Origin: Euglena gracilis
Lineage: Eukaryota > Euglenida > Euglenophyceae > Euglenales
Reading direction: 5' to 3'
Length of the DNA: 64,000 bases
Assembly: GCA_039621445.1 (NCBI GenBank)
Contig: CP154956.1
Location: forward strand, 17,241,562-17,305,561
The position numbers were made by a program, and so were the translations under genes. Below, one piece after another: positions 26,118 through 51,252 of the stretch (positions within the stretch are counted from its first letter, which is position 1; every line of letters starts with the position of its first letter). Under the pieces are notes generated by a model that had not been told where the DNA came from, made no database searches, and saw nothing but the letters and a program-made list of their open reading frames with translations.

Positions 26118-26891
26118 TTGAATGTGTGTGTGTGTGTGTGCGCGCGTGCGTTTGTGCGTGTGCGTGTGTGTAGGTGTGTGTTTGGGTGTGTGTGCGTGCG
26201 TTTATGTGTGCACGCACACGTGTGTGCATGAGTGTGCATTGTGTGAATGCATGTGAGTGCGAGTGTGAATGTGAATGAATGTATGTTTGTGCATGTGGGT
26301 GCGTCGTGCACGCGTCGCGCATGTTTGTGTGTGTGTGTTATGTTGCGTGTTGTGTTTGTGCATATGTGTGTGTAATATGTTGTGTGTGTGTGTGTGTGTG
26401 TGTGGATGTGTGTGTGTATGGATCATGCTTGTGCTTACCAACCGGGGGGGAGGGGGGGGGTGCTATAGGGTGCCTGCCCCTAGCAGGCACACCCCCCCCC
26501 CCCGGGGGGGGATAGGGGTCCGGGCCGGACCCAGAAAATTTTCATTGAAAATGGCCGTTTCCGGGCCCTCGGCGCCTTCGGTGCCGTGGTCGGAGGGGGG
26601 TGCCTGCTAGGGGCAGGCACCCCCCCCCTAACCCTACCCCCCGCCGGGGGGGGGGTCGGATCGGGTGCTATGGGGTGCCTGCCCCTAGCACCCACCCCCC
26701 CCCCGTGGGGTAGGCACCCGACTAAGCGCAAGCCTGGTATGGATGAGATGTATGTGTGGATGTATGTGGATGTGTGTGTCGCGTGTGATGTGTATGTGTT
26801 ATGTGTGCATGGGTGCGTACGGGGGGTGGCGGGTGTGTGTGGGTGGGTGGGTGTGTGGGTGTGTGTGTGTGTGTGTGTGTGTGTGTTGTAT

Positions 26892-26952
<61 letters not shown>

Positions 26953-26955
26953 ACG
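26118..26955 (+). repeat. GT-rich microsatellite region split by a MITE
   Basis: Irregular GT/GC repeats at 26118-26415 and 26745-26955 flank the element 26424-26736. Confidence 0.85.
26424..26736. mobile_element. hAT-like MITE, 313 bp, inserted in a GT microsatellite
   Basis: This is the same subfamily as 18326-18691 (ends CATGCTTGTGCTTACC and AAGCGCAAGCCTG). The 8-bp target duplication GTATGGAT is perfect (26416-26423 and 26737-26744). The flanking DNA on both sides is GT-rich, so the microsatellite existed before insertion. Confidence 0.85.
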
Positions 26956-28229
26956 CACATGTGCGCCACTACTGGGAGGGCCCTGGGCAACCCCATCGCT
27001 GCCGCGGGTGGCAATGAGGCACGGTGGGGCGGTCGCCACCGTCCAGGGGTGCAGAAGCAGCAACAGGCATTTTTCCCCTTAAAATTAAAAAAAAATTGAC
27101 AAAATACCTTAAAAAACCTTAAAATGCCTTAAAACCTTCGAAAAAACCCATTCCAGCTGAATTTTCTCCGACGAGCAAACATGAAGTCGCAAGAGCTCTG
27201 CAATAACGAAGCCAACTCTGGGGAAAAATGACTTCTAGCATCCTTGGAACACTGTCTATCTACCCAAACTCCGAAAATGAGTTTTTATATTGTTATTATT
27301 ACTGCAATCTTCGACCCCGTTCAATACCCAGAAGCCTTATCTTATGGGAACAGAAACTCAAAAAAAAGAAACGAAAATTCAAAAAAATCCTAGACCCATT
27401 TAGTAGACCTTGCAACGCACCTTAAAAACCTTACTGTTCTGCAGAAATGCGAATTTTGCCTTGTTTCAACAATGAATTCTGTATTAAAAATATCCCTGCA
27501 CGGCAGGAGCAACAGCACGAAGGCCGTGAGGTCTCCACCGCCCATCCAGCCTGAAGGGAGGCCGCCCACCAGCTCACAGCCCACTGGTGACCCGCGGAGG
27601 TTACTGCCTGTTGGGAGGACAGTGGGGGTGCTTTGGAGGTTGAGTAAGAGTCACCCAACCTGACTTTATACTTTCCCAATGGCACTAAATCGCATTTTTT
27701 TGAGTTGGTGGCTGGTTTGGGCACACACAAAACCGAGATAAAATCATTTCAAGTCGCCTTGTCCATTTTTATGTCCATTCCTAGCGCAAAATTGCAAAAT
27801 TAATTGTGTAAAAGTGCAGGGAAACTGCAAAAAAAAAATCCCAAAAAGGGGGCACACTCAAAATAATAAAAAATTTGATCTTAGGATGCACCTTGGTGGT
27901 GACTTGATAACAAACAGAAACATATTAATCACATAACAATATAATCATAACAAAGAAAGAATATATATAATACTTAATAATATTACTTTTAGTTTATTAA
28001 GATTATTAAATGCAAATAATAATAATAATAATACTAATAAGACATAATGCATATAATGAGAATTAATAAATATAGTTCCCCCCAAATTTAAAGCCCCCCC
28101 CGGCTTTATATTTGGGCGGGATTTCAAGCCACTCAGGGCATTACATTGGGGGGGGGGGGGGCATATTTAAGGGTAAAAATCAAACTTTTCTGGGTGGGCT
28201 AGGAAAAAAAACGTTGGCGGCCTTCAACT

Positions 28230-28893
28230 TATATGTATATATATGTATATATATGTATATATATACATATGTACATATATGTATATATACATGTGCATAT
28301 ATACATACATATGCATACATACATACATATATACATACATACATACATACATACATACATACATACATACATACATACATACATACATACATACATACAT
28401 ACATACATACATACATACATACATACATACATACATACATACATACATACATACACACATACATACATACATACATACATGCATACATACATGCATGCAT
28501 ACACACATACATACATACACACATACATACATACATACATACATACATACATACATACATACATACATACATACATACATACATACATACATACATACAT
28601 ACATACATACATACATACATACATACATACATACATACATACATACATACATACATACATACATACATACATACATGTGCGTGTATGGGGGGCTTTATAT
28701 TTGGGGGGAATAATAACATAAGAAAATGTTTCCTCCCATACCATCCTGTTCATTTACTATCTTCGTTTCTTTGAAAAAAATCCACCCTCTTATATTTCTT
28801 GAGAACAAGGAATTTCGTTTCTTTTCAATATATATTCTGTATTATATGCATTTATACATGCACATATGATTGATTGTATGTGTGTGCGTGTGC

Positions 28894-28954
<61 letters not shown>

Positions 28955-28985
28955 ACACACACACACATATACACACACACACATT
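28230..28985 (+). repeat. (TACA)n and (TG)n tracts
   Basis: A TATA/TACA array of about 440 bp (28230-28677) is followed, after a duplicated unique segment, by a TG/CA tract at 28875-28985. Confidence 0.9.
28686..28890 (+). repeat. Segment duplicated next to a TACA tract (copy 1)
   Basis: The sequence from GGGGGGCTTTATATTTGG through TATATTCTGTATTATATGC is nearly the same as 39098-39310. Both copies directly follow a long (TACA)n or (CAGA)n array and precede a TG-rich tract. Confidence 0.75.
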
Positions 28986-30540
28986 CTTTTTAAAAAAAAT
29001 TCCTTTCCTTTCTGATTGATTGCCTGTTCCTTCCGCACAATTGGGAGAAGAAAACTTTTAGAAAACATTTAAGAACTGATCAGGCTGAGAATTTTGTTAT
29101 CAGTGCCATTCTTTGAACTTCTTATTTATATTATTATTATTTCAATTTTATTTAGAAGTGGGGAAAAAAACACGTGTGTTTGAAACACACATGGTGTGTT
29201 TCCAAAAAAATACACGTCATGCATAAAAAGTTCACAAAGCATGCAAGATTGTGAGATTGTACGGCATGAAAAATTTACTTCAACTTTCTGCACTATCTCT
29301 CTGCGCTTTTTTGTTTGTGTTGGGAGGGCGAACTTGCTCAGGTGCTCCTTGGTCAGAAAATGGAGAACTCACTCACAAGCCCATGATCCCTCCTGATCAG
29401 TGACCTCAGGCTCCCCAAAAGCCAACTTCACAACTGTGAGATTAGGAGGCATGGCTGAGTTGCTAGCAGACCCTTGGGGAGCCCACTGGGATTTCCACTT
29501 TGGTTCCAAATTTGGACCACCTGCAGTCCAACCCCCCCTTCTGGGAGGTGGTACTGCGAACCCTTAAGAGTCGCCTACCCCCCCCCAGTTAGGCCCAGTC
29601 CCAGGGGGGGCTCTTTGGAGAGGGGTCATTCAGCAGCCATTCTCCAGCCAACCCAAGTTTCCCAGCCTCTGAACTGGCCCACTTCTGGGGGTTGCTAAAC
29701 GCCGTGGAAGGTGTACAGATGCAGGGGCTCCCAGAGCAGAACTTTAGGGACAGGCAGGTCCTTTAATGTGTGCAAAGCAGGGCTAGCTGCTGCCCTAGCT
29801 AGGGCCTAAAAAATTGCAGCGAGTGGCACAGAGCAAATTTTTTGAACCCCCAAAACTTCCAAAAATGCCCATTTTGGCCAGGTTTGGGACTTTTTTTTGG
29901 AACAAAATCAGCCAAAAAAACCAAGTTAAAAACCTCGTTTCCACCTTGGCGCACAGCGCTGGAGAAAATATTCTTCCCAGATGGAGGGGCCCCTGGACCT
30001 CCCCCCCCCCCCGGGGTGCAGCTACCAGCTTTTTCCAGCGTCTAGCAAAATGGCTTACCAGTGGACCCCCCGGGGTCCTTAAGCAATGGCTTGCTGAGGT
30101 GTCGAAGCAGGAACATACTCAAAAAGAAAACTGCCCATTATGCAAAAAATGGAGGTTTTGTCCCAAAACTTGGGCTGGGCAGCTCATTTCCGACCCAGCT
30201 TTGCCCATTTTTGCGCCTCCATTTCCATCCAGCCACCCTTTGGGCGGCGGGGAACCTCGTCAATATGGAGGGGCTGGAAAAAGCTGCCCGTTGGCTGGAC
30301 CCCCCCCCAACCAGGGATGGGGTGCTCTCTGGCTCTAGCGATGCCTTGAACCTGGCATGAGATAAAGCAGAGGGAAAGGGGGAAGGTTTTTGGGGGGTCA
30401 GGAAAGCCTGGAGGGGCAGTCAATTCAGGTCAGGAGGTTTACAAATGGCAGGGTGGTGCTGTGACAAACAGGGGGCAGGGAGTGCTGCAACGTGAGACAG
30501 TGCATTTTGAAGCGGGGCAGCCCGGCCCGCGGGGCCAGTC

Positions 30541-33500
30541 CTACTCCGCGGCCGGGGGCGCGGCCACTGCCGGGGGCTCCGGCGCGGCCGCGGCGGCGGC
30601 CCGGGCCTTGGCCGCCGCCAGCTGCCGAGTCCGCAGCTTGGCCAGGAATCGCCTGCAGGGGGTGTGCAGGACTGGGGTGGTTACCCCCGACCTCGGGGTA
30701 ACACACCCGGTTGGCAGGTGGTGGCTGTGATCACGCAGGCAGGTCTACCCCCACCCAAGTAACTTTGCAGTACCTCAAAGCTTTGCGTGCCCGAACTGTG
30801 CGGGGGGGGGGGGCAAAAAAGATCGGTCCAAATAGCTTTGCCCACCCCTTTCAAGGGAAAAACGTGAATTGTGCATGAATTATGCATCTTTTTGGGAAAT
30901 CAGGAGGTGGCAAGCACAAAAAAAAATTTGTTCGATGAATAGAAGCATTAAATTACGTTACATATATTGATGAACAGCATATAGCAACAAATTCCTTTTG
31001 GGAAACGTGGTGAATCGGTCCATCAATGGTTTTGGGGATTGCCCAAATAACGTTGCAAGGGGTCGGGGCCAAAAAGTTCAATCCACTAACTTTGCAAGGG
31101 GGCAATTAAAATTATTTGGGGGGTTTACTATCTGGCTGCTGCGACTTGCACTTCTTGCAGCAGCCGGGCAGCGTTGGGGGGGGGCGGGGCAACACAGCGG
31201 GGAGGGGCGGAGGACCACCAGCGTTCACCGTTCTGCCGCCCCAGCCGTGGCCCAAATGGAGGATGAGAAGACCGGGCCACCCCCTGGCCCCCTGGCTGCC
31301 TGCCCTGGGGGGGGGGGGGTCAGTTTCCACATCCAAAAATCCAGACAATACCTTTCGAAAACCAGTCAGCCGCTTCCCACCTGCCGAGGGTGGGCCTCCA
31401 AGGAGTGAGACCCCGGTGTGGATACGGTGTGTTGGTCTGGAAAACATGTTCCTTGGGGGTCTCCAAAAGCGAACGTTTGGATTGCAAACGTGTTTTCATT
31501 CTCTAACGGACGAAGCGCGTGCACGTGCATTTCCTAACTGACGTCATGGTCTTGGGTATTTGCTTTTCCTTCTGGGTCGTTGTTTGCCACTGACATTTAT
31601 AGTGGATTGCCTGACAGGGCGCCCCCCCCCCCCCTCGAAACAAGAATAGACTTTTGGGATTTTTCAAGGAAGTTTCCCACAAGCGCTGTGGATGGTTGTG
31701 TCCCAATGCCTCACTTCCAGGGTCTGTCACGAGTGTTCGACGCCTTTCTTTCCCTCTCCCATAAACTTTTGATGGCGTTCAATTAATTCCTTTCTCCGTC
31801 CATCAGGTGTCAGATGAGTGAAATGGGAGCATTTGGTACCACGCAAACACCACATGAAACAGTGGGTTTTTATACAGCGTGAAATGCTGGAGTGAAGCCG
31901 GATCGCTCGAAGCTGGAAAAAGACAGGCCCTTCGAAATTATGAAGGAGTCAGGTCATCCACCGTCCTCACTCACTCCGCCGGCTCACACCAATATGCTCA
32001 ACACCAATGGAGTTTGTCGGAGTTTGCCCACTTTTTCAAAAAAAAACCCAGTTCCTGTCTCTGGCCGCAAAAAGGGACAGCCATTACTGCAAAAACTAGT
32101 TACTCAAAAGCAAGTTACTCCAAATAAAAACAGTCAGTCAGTTAGTCAGTCAGTCAGTCCGAGGGGGGGGGGGTCGGACACCCTATGTGTTGGTAAATGA
32201 ATGGTCCAGCAATAGAAGGAGAAATGGACACAACACAATGGTATGCTACCTCCCCTGGCAACAATCCGTCTGATACTCAATACGTTTTCTGTAGACTGCG
32301 TTGATTTCTGGAATATAATATAATACCCTTCTCCCAAATTTATTCCTTCAAACATGACACAGTATTTCATTTGGCCACTGCTAGATGAAAGGGTGGAGAA
32401 ACATGATCACATGACCAGCATTTGCAGAGGAAACTGATCCTGTGCCTGCTGCTTCCGTGTCCAGAAAAATCGTGTTTGGTTTGGTTTTGGGGGAATGTGG
32501 GTGAGGTGAGTGAGGTAAAAATGCGATCCAAGGATAACGATCGCACATGCACATCGCCCAATTGAAATTCTGAATGAAAAATTATAAAGTTATAAAAATT
32601 ACACATTTATGACTTATAAACCCCCCTGGGGTAAAAAATCGCAAGGGACACTTGTTTCGGCCGCAAACCACCCAAAAACTGATTGTTAAGCAATTTTTTT
32701 TGAGACCGACCATCGTCAAAAAATTCGATTTTCAACCAAATTTGCCAAAAAATGCCAATTTTCAGGGGGGTCATTTCGGGGGGTCGGATTTTCACCAAAA
32801 ATTCCTTGACTTATAACCCCCTCCTTCAGCCGACCAACCAAACCCGACCTTATTAACCCCGTGGGGGTTTTTCAGTGGGGGGGTCGCTGAGCTCTTATCT
32901 CTTTATGGGTAAGAGTGAAGCTTACCGCTGGGCAAAAGGGGGGGTCGAACCCACTCCTCTGCCCCCAGGTTGGGGCCACCTCGGGGACCATGACCCCGGC
33001 TCCGTTCCCGGAATATTTTTTTGTAGTCGCGAGCAACTGAATTTCGAGTTTCCGAATCACCTCCGTTTGACTCCCAACTCCCCGCCAGGCCCGAGTTATT
33101 CACCCACGAAGGGGTCCAAACTGGGTAGGATTGGCTCGCCCCCCATTCCAACTCTGCCATTTCGCTGGGGTCCAAAAATCGGTCAAAAATGATTTTTTTG
33201 AAAATTTCTTCAGATTTACCCCTGGAGGCCCTCTATCACCCCCCCCCATTCGCCGTTTTGGCCGCCGACACGCCTGGCCCGTGTTTCGGCGTGCCTTTGC
33301 AGCCCAAAACGGCCATTTGGGGGTGATTTTTGGGCTGTTTTGGGGACCAAAAAATCAATTTTTTCAAAATATCTCGACAATGAAGCAAAATCAAAGAAAA
33401 TGTCCGGAGAGCAAAAATGAAGCCCTTGGAATGCCCTATCCAACCATTTTGATTTCCCCACAACTCCCCACCAAGCCCAATTTGCGCATTTTTAGGCCAA

Positions 33501-35621
33501 TGTTGGCCATTTTGTACAGTTTTGGCCTGTTTTGACTCATCCGTTTTGACCATTTTTGGGTCAAAAAAATTGAAAAAAATTGAGAGAAAATCGAAAAAAG
33601 AAATTCCCGAAACCATGTTTTTTTGGCCTCCCGGACCCGGAAAAACTGTTTTTGAGCCAAAAATGAGCACCAAAACGTACCGAAAATTGCTTCCCATAAC
33701 TCCGCCTCTGCCCAGCGTCCGAGCCACGTCTTCAGTTTTACAATGAAAAACCGTGCAAGGTAAAGAGCTCAGCACCATTCAAAAACTGGTTTACTGGGGG
33801 GTGGGGTCACTGCAAAAAATGGTGAAGCATGGGCAAACCTGACAAGCGCTTGGACGAAGACAATGTTCTCCAACTGGCGCATATGCTGTCCACGGCAAGC
33901 ATCTGCAGTCCCGGGAAAATCCAGGGACTTGGTGCGCCTCCGGTGAGTGAGAAAACAAAGGAGAACCTCTAGAACGTTGCAGTTTCACCATCCAAAGGCG
34001 GCAGGAGGGGCGGGATGGGGCAGGTGGTTGGCTGCTGGGCAACCCGAGCCCGGTGCTTTGCGGCACGGCGGAAGCACGACTGGATGACGAGGGAGGCGCA
34101 TTCCTCCCTGGCACGCTGCTGCGGGCTCGCTGGTATGCACACGTGCACCGAGGCGATTGCATCTTTACCACAAACCCACACACCCACGCAATGTGGCCTC
34201 CGGCTACTCAGACGTTCAACCAAAGCACAAGTACTCATTGCCACTTCCGGCAGCAAGAGATCTTTTTTTAAAAAAAAACTAAGGGAAATTACACGGTAAT
34301 GCTTAATGAACGAAATGCAAAGATGCTGAGTGCAAAATGCCGACAATTGTGCAACCGCATATCAATTACCACCCGAAAATCCTGAAAATCATGCCTTGCG
34401 AGACGAATGCCTTGCTGCGACTTCAATGACCAAGGAACTCTCCGAATTCCTCACTTGGGTTTAGAAACACCTCCGTTTGTTCAGGCCATGAACAATAATT
34501 ATGGGCTGCAGTTCCGCCGGGCCGGGCCTCAAAATGGATAGTCATAAGTGCAAAAGCATCGCTGGTTTCGTTTGCTGTGCAAAGAGACACTGTGAACGCT
34601 GGCCCCAGAACTCTGGGTCGGGTTTCCTTGTTGATGGACTGGCATTCAACAAATAACCGGCAGCACCATGGCCTTGGGTTCGCGTGTCGATGGTCGTCTT
34701 CAGCAGCCGGACCACATCGTCCTGCAACCGGTGCAGCAGGGCAGGACACGGCCGCCCCCCCCCCCTCTATGCTGACGACAGACACAAAAACCAACGTCAA
34801 CGTCAACGTCCGAAATGTCGCTAACTCCACAAGAGAGAGCAGGAATTGCTTTCAGGGGGGGGGTATTGTCCGATGCAGGCGCCACCCCAAAGCCGTCGTG
34901 TGACGCATCGCCACACAAACCATCCCCCGCACGCTATGGAACAGGCCACCCTCAAAGCACCGCCATGTCTGCCATGTGCGCAACTGCGCAAACGAACACT
35001 TCCAATTGTTCACTTGCGCAATTGTGCAAGTGATTCAATAATATTTCACTTTGCAAATTTTCAAGAATAATAAAACCTTGAAACCCATTTCCATGTTTCA
35101 GGAGTAATAAAACGGTTTTTTTGCCCCACACAGTCAATTTTTGCAATCCTGCACACGGACCATGTATGCTATTGCACACGGAAGGCGGACCAGCCACGTC
35201 GGGCCGAGGCCTGCACCAGAACTGGAGACGGGGGCATACGCGGCTGTCCTGCTCCTTGGCCCGCTCCAGCTCCACCAGGCGGCGGCTCAGGAACTGCACC
35301 GCGTCCTCCGGCTTCCGTTGCAGTAGCCCTGGGGGAAGGAATGCCGTGCATTGGGAGGAAATTGAAACTTTAATCGTAATGTTTTTTTTATAATTCAATT
35401 TTCATAAAAATCATAATAATTTTTAACAATATTTTTAAATAATATTTTTTAATCCTCCAAGTGTAGAGGGGATTCAGTCACGTGAATTCACGTTTGGAAG
35501 AAAACTGTCCACTGGCACCGCTTTTGTCGCATGTGTGGTGCGCCGTGCGAATGACGCGGGTTGTGAGTATGCGTTCTTGCAGGTTGTGTCTGCCGTATGC
35601 ATTGCGGACTGTATGATTGCG

Positions 35622-35682
<61 letters not shown>

Positions 35683-35684
35683 CG

Positions 35685-35760
<76 letters not shown>

Positions 35761-35767
35761 TGTGCGC

Positions 35768-35856
<89 letters not shown>

Positions 35857-36086
35857 CGCGCGTAGTTGGGTCTACGGGTGTGTCTGTCGTGGGTGGGTGG
35901 GTGGGTGGGCGGGTGTGTAAGCGTGTGTCAGGACCATTGGGTCCCTTTTCTGTGATGGCCCTGATTCCACCTGGGCAGCGGGGTGGGGGAGGCAGGCAGA
36001 CCCCGGAGGAGGTAGTCGAAGATGAGCGGCACGTTCTGGTCGCGCAGATACCGGCGGTCCGCCTCCTCGGGAGGAGGGGCGGCCAT
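30541..36086 (-). CDS. RIIa-domain protein with two IQ motifs, 181 aa, six exons
   Basis: Exons are 36086-36002, 35328-35240, 34721-34667, 34129-33989, 33902-33839 and 30652-30541 (stop TAG). All five introns are GT-AG and every phase closes; the total of 546 nt is 182 codons including stop. Residues about 10-55 ([17 protein letters not shown], then [17 protein letters not shown]) match the RIIa/Dpy-30 dimerisation-docking fold, including the KPEDAVQFL signature seen in adenylate kinases and ciliary RIIa proteins. A first IQ motif ([16 protein letters not shown]) lies near residue 95 and a second ([15 protein letters not shown]) near residue 140. The tail is Ala/Pro-rich. RIIa plus IQ is the layout of Sp17-like and other axonemal anchoring proteins that bind AKAP-type helices and calmodulin. 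A ciliary role is inferred, not shown. Confidence 0.8.
32840..33770. repeat. Dispersed module, short copy
   Basis: It starts near GTCGCTGAGCTCTTATC and contains GTCGCGAGCAACTG, CCGAGTTATTCACCC and CTCCCGGACCCGGAAAAACTG. It ends near AAAGAGCTCAGCACC, which inverts the GCTGAGCTCTT of the start. It shares these blocks in order with 53790-55440. No open frame is supported. Confidence 0.65.
35240..36086 (-). CDS. RIIa domain coded across exons 1-2
   Basis: Exon 1 (36086-36002) ends CGGG before GTCTGC. Exon 2 (35328-35240) begins GGCTACTG after CCCCCAG and ends before GTATGC. Joining them gives the uninterrupted RIIa helix-turn-helix. The intron is filled by (TG)n, (TGCG)n and (GTGC)n tracts at 35618-35866. 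The ATG at 36086 lies at the 5' edge of the GC-rich exon. Confidence 0.8.
35618..35866 (+). repeat. (TG)n, (TGCG)n, (CG)n tract
   Basis: The tract fills much of intron 1 of the RIIa/IQ gene, only about 290 bp from exon 2. Confidence 0.9.
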
Positions 36087-37268
36087 GGTTCTGCCAAAAC
36101 TGTGTGGTGGGGAGGGGCTCAGGAGGGAAATGCCAGACCGGGAGGAGGCACCATTGCGTCCTGTGTGGATAAATGTGGCTGTGTGGATAAATGTGGCTGT
36201 GTGGATAAATGTCAGCCTCAACCTGAGCGGCCGGTGCGGGGGGGGGGGGGGGTTTGGGAATTAAGTGGTGCCTGCGGTCAGCAGCCCCAGGGAACCACTT
36301 TGCGGCAGATCATCGAAGGAAAAAAGAACAAGAACACAAAACGGCCGGGAATGAAAATGTGGAACGGTGATCTTCATTTAAACGAGAATCACTCTTTTAG
36401 AAGCAACCCTTGGGCTTCGCGTTCGGCAGGGGGAGTAACATGGCTGGGGCGTCGCACAGAGGCAGGAAAATTCGGGCTGTGGGAAAAGGCAGCCCCTCCC
36501 AAAAAATGGGGGTCCTTGTATGGATGGAACTGGGTCCCAAAAATGAAAACTGCAAACAAGTAACAAAACATGAAAGAAATTGATTTTTTTTTCGAGACAC
36601 GACACGGACCATCAGAAAGACGTGACTGGCCAAAAAAAAACTTTAAAGATACACACACAAAAACGCAAGTCGCAGTTATTGCCAGTTTTCACCCAACGTC
36701 CTGGGGTGAAGTCCCAGGTCCTGGGGGTGCTGGGGGGTGCTGGAGGGGGGGGGTGCCGGGGGGTTCTTGGGGGGGGGTCGTCGGGGACAGTGCTCGCTAC
36801 AAGAGTCCAGAAGGAGTCTCAAAAGACAAAGAACAGCTTTGTGATGTTGATCTTATTTGATGTTGACGATGATTATTTATTCTTTAATACAACTTTGATA
36901 CCGGGGTTCCGGGGGCAGTAGCCCCCCCCGGTGCGGGCGCCAAAGGAAAGGCACCCGGAAGTCCACCATTGAGTGAGTCCTGGGGGGGGGGGGGGTCGGG
37001 AGAGGGTCCGAATTGGATGCATTTTTGGGGAGCAGGCAGAATAAAATGTTGTTGTATTTTAATTGTTGTTGTTGGTGATGGTGGTGGTGGTGGTGGTGGT
37101 GGTGGTGGTGGTGGTGGTGGTGGTGGTGGTGGTGGTGGTGGTGGTGGTGGTGGTGGTGGTGGTGGTGGTGGTGGTGGTGGTGGTGGTGGTGGTGGTGGTG
37201 GTGGTGGTGGTGGTGGTGGGTTGTTGTTGTTGTTGTTGTTGTTGTTGTTGGTGTTGTTGTCGTTGTCG

Positions 37269-37338
<70 letters not shown>

Positions 37339-38458
37339 GAAGAACCATGATGTTCACACTTTTGGGAACATGATGATTCCAAAAATATGCAATTTTGTTG
37401 GCTAAACAATCCAAAAAAAGACTCAGGGAAAATGGGAGCCAAAATACGCTTTTTGAAGCGAAAATGCTTTCCAGCAGAACAAAAAAGGAGGAAAATAACA
37501 AAAAACCTCAGAAATTTACAAAAAAAGGCAAAGTAATGGAAGAAGGCAAAAAAATGATTTTTCCCCCCTGGTGGCACAGTGGTGTTATCCCTCAGTTCCT
37601 GTAGGATGGGTGTGGGGGGCGAAAAGCAGGCTGAAACCTTTATTCCCCTTAAATCTCAGTGTTCGCCCTCTGAATTAATCTCCCTCAATCAGAAGAATAT
37701 CAGTAATTTCATGAATTTGTGAGCATTTCCACGACTGTGTACACATCAAATTTCATATGAGTTTCAAAAGCCATACATCGTCAAAAAATATTTTGTGCAA
37801 AAAGAGTGAGGAAGTGTGGAATAAAGTTGTTGGGTTTGGGAGGAGAGGGTTGGGCATGGGTCAGACAACACCGAGGGGGAAAGATTTGTGGAACAGCTGG
37901 TGGCACGCATCACAGAGGGGGTCAACAAATACACACGCGAAGAGATGGCATGCGGATGCTGTGGAGGAAACCAGACATCATTTTGTGGAGGAAGCCAGAC
38001 AAACACACAGGTGGAGGAGGAGGTAGCCAAAACATTCAGGTGAGCTGTTGAACAGGGAAAAATCACAGAGGTGAGGGTGTGGATAAAACACTGACAAAAA
38101 AATCCCCGGACAGAAAAAATAATACATCCACAATCCATCTGCAGGTTTATGTATCGCAAGGCCCAGAAAAATTAAAAACGAAGAAAAACCCGAAACTTAA
38201 ATTTGCAAAGGAAAATGCTTAATTTTCAGACCCAACGTTGGGCAGCCCATTTTTGCCCATTTTTCGGCTTTCTTTGGCACCTCCGAGGCTGACAATCTGT
38301 CACAATCCTCCCAAATCTGCTCATCACACTGCCGCTGGATGAATTTTAACTGTTGCCCCCCGCATCCCCTTTGCTCGGACTGGAAAACAGAGGTCCAGGC
38401 TGCCCAGGCCGATCACCTTCTGAACTCCAGAACACGCAGGACGGGGGCCAGTCAGGGG
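36087..38458. other. Intergenic stretch between genes C and E
   Basis: This is the interval between the stop of gene C and the ATG of gene E. It contains a (TGG)n then (TTG)n array (37078-37337), a three-fold 20-bp-scale repeat GTGTGGATAAATGTGGCT at about 36165-36212, and AT-rich DNA. No exon is supported. The promoter of gene E should lie just above 36086, but I recognise no TATA or other standard motif. Confidence 0.4.
37078..37337 (+). repeat. (TGG)n then (TTG)n tract
   Basis: About 140 bp of TGG is followed by about 120 bp of TTG with a few GTC interruptions, between genes C and E. Confidence 0.9.
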
Positions 38459-50579
<12,121 letters not shown>

Positions 50580-51146
50580 ATGTGTGTTGAGAGAGGGAAA
50601 GAGAGGCGGGTGGAATCGAGAGAGAAAAGTGCCTGAGGAAAGAACCAGGATGAACAGTTAAACTTTGTGAATACCACTCATACGGAACCCCCAAACCCTT
50701 CTCTTCCCTTCTCCTTTCACACTGGATGGCTGGTACTTGTTTCAACACCATATGCGGGGTGGTGCTTGGCCAAATTTGAACGGGAAAAACCTCGAAAAAA
50801 TGTGCAAAAATGCGCAAAAAAAAAGTGACAAGATTAAGCGAGAATGCAAAAAAAATTGGAACGTCCAGGAACCTCGTCGGTTTGCAAGAAAAAAATGTAT
50901 AGGGGGGGTTTAGTGTATATGGTTTACACTGTTTTTGGCCCTTCTTTAAAAGGCACAAACTGCCGCACCCCCACAACAAATGGAAATTAGTTTTATAGAA
51001 GACCCCCTAACTCGAGCACACCTGAAATATGTCTGTAGACAATGTTGTATTACAATTGCAATGTTGTATACGCCAGAAAACTGGTCATACCTTTGCTTTG
51101 GAAGTCAAATTTCACGCCATCTAGCAACGTTGCCGCACGCGGTCAG

Positions 51147-51233
51147 GAGCGGTCTGCTGGTGATCCCATGTCCATCTCGGACAGAGAGGAAGAATTCGTA
51201 CAAAGCATTGGCGAGCGCCTTAAACCTAAGGAG
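51147..51233 (+). CDS. Candidate internal exon, acidic, plus strand
   Basis: This is a 29-codon open block between a GCGGTCAG acceptor and a GAG/GTAGGG donor, phase 0 to 0. It reads ERSAGDPMSISDREEEF, then VQSIGERLKPKE. It looks protein-like and could be part of a gene divergent from gene C, but no partner exon was found. The opposite strand is also open here and has its own acceptor, so the strand is uncertain. Confidence 0.3.
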
Positions 51234-51252
51234 GTAGGGTTTTTTTTTCATT

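Larger units (their letters stand above)
25496..30540. other. Microsatellite-rich stretch, no confident exon
   Basis: This stretch holds long CA, CACG, CACACAG, GT and TACA tracts and one hAT-like element (26424-26736). It should contain the N-terminal exon of copy A. The segment at about 27570-27490 (minus) encodes a short hydrophobic run after an in-frame Met, but lacks a confirmed donor or phase match. Nothing else looks coding. Confidence 0.4.

Noticed and set aside
28224-28774. Long frames in (TACA)n (His-Thr-Tyr-Ile repeats)
   Set aside because: The frames exist on both strands only because the repeat unit lacks stops; no start context, splice sites or composition change.
35474-36563. 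Plus-strand 342-codon frame through TG/TGCG repeats
   Set aside because: It is antisense to the RIIa exons and is kept open only by the microsatellite.
36969-37577. Poly-Gly, poly-Pro, poly-Asn frames
   Set aside because: Translation of TGG/TTG repeats in an intergenic stretch.
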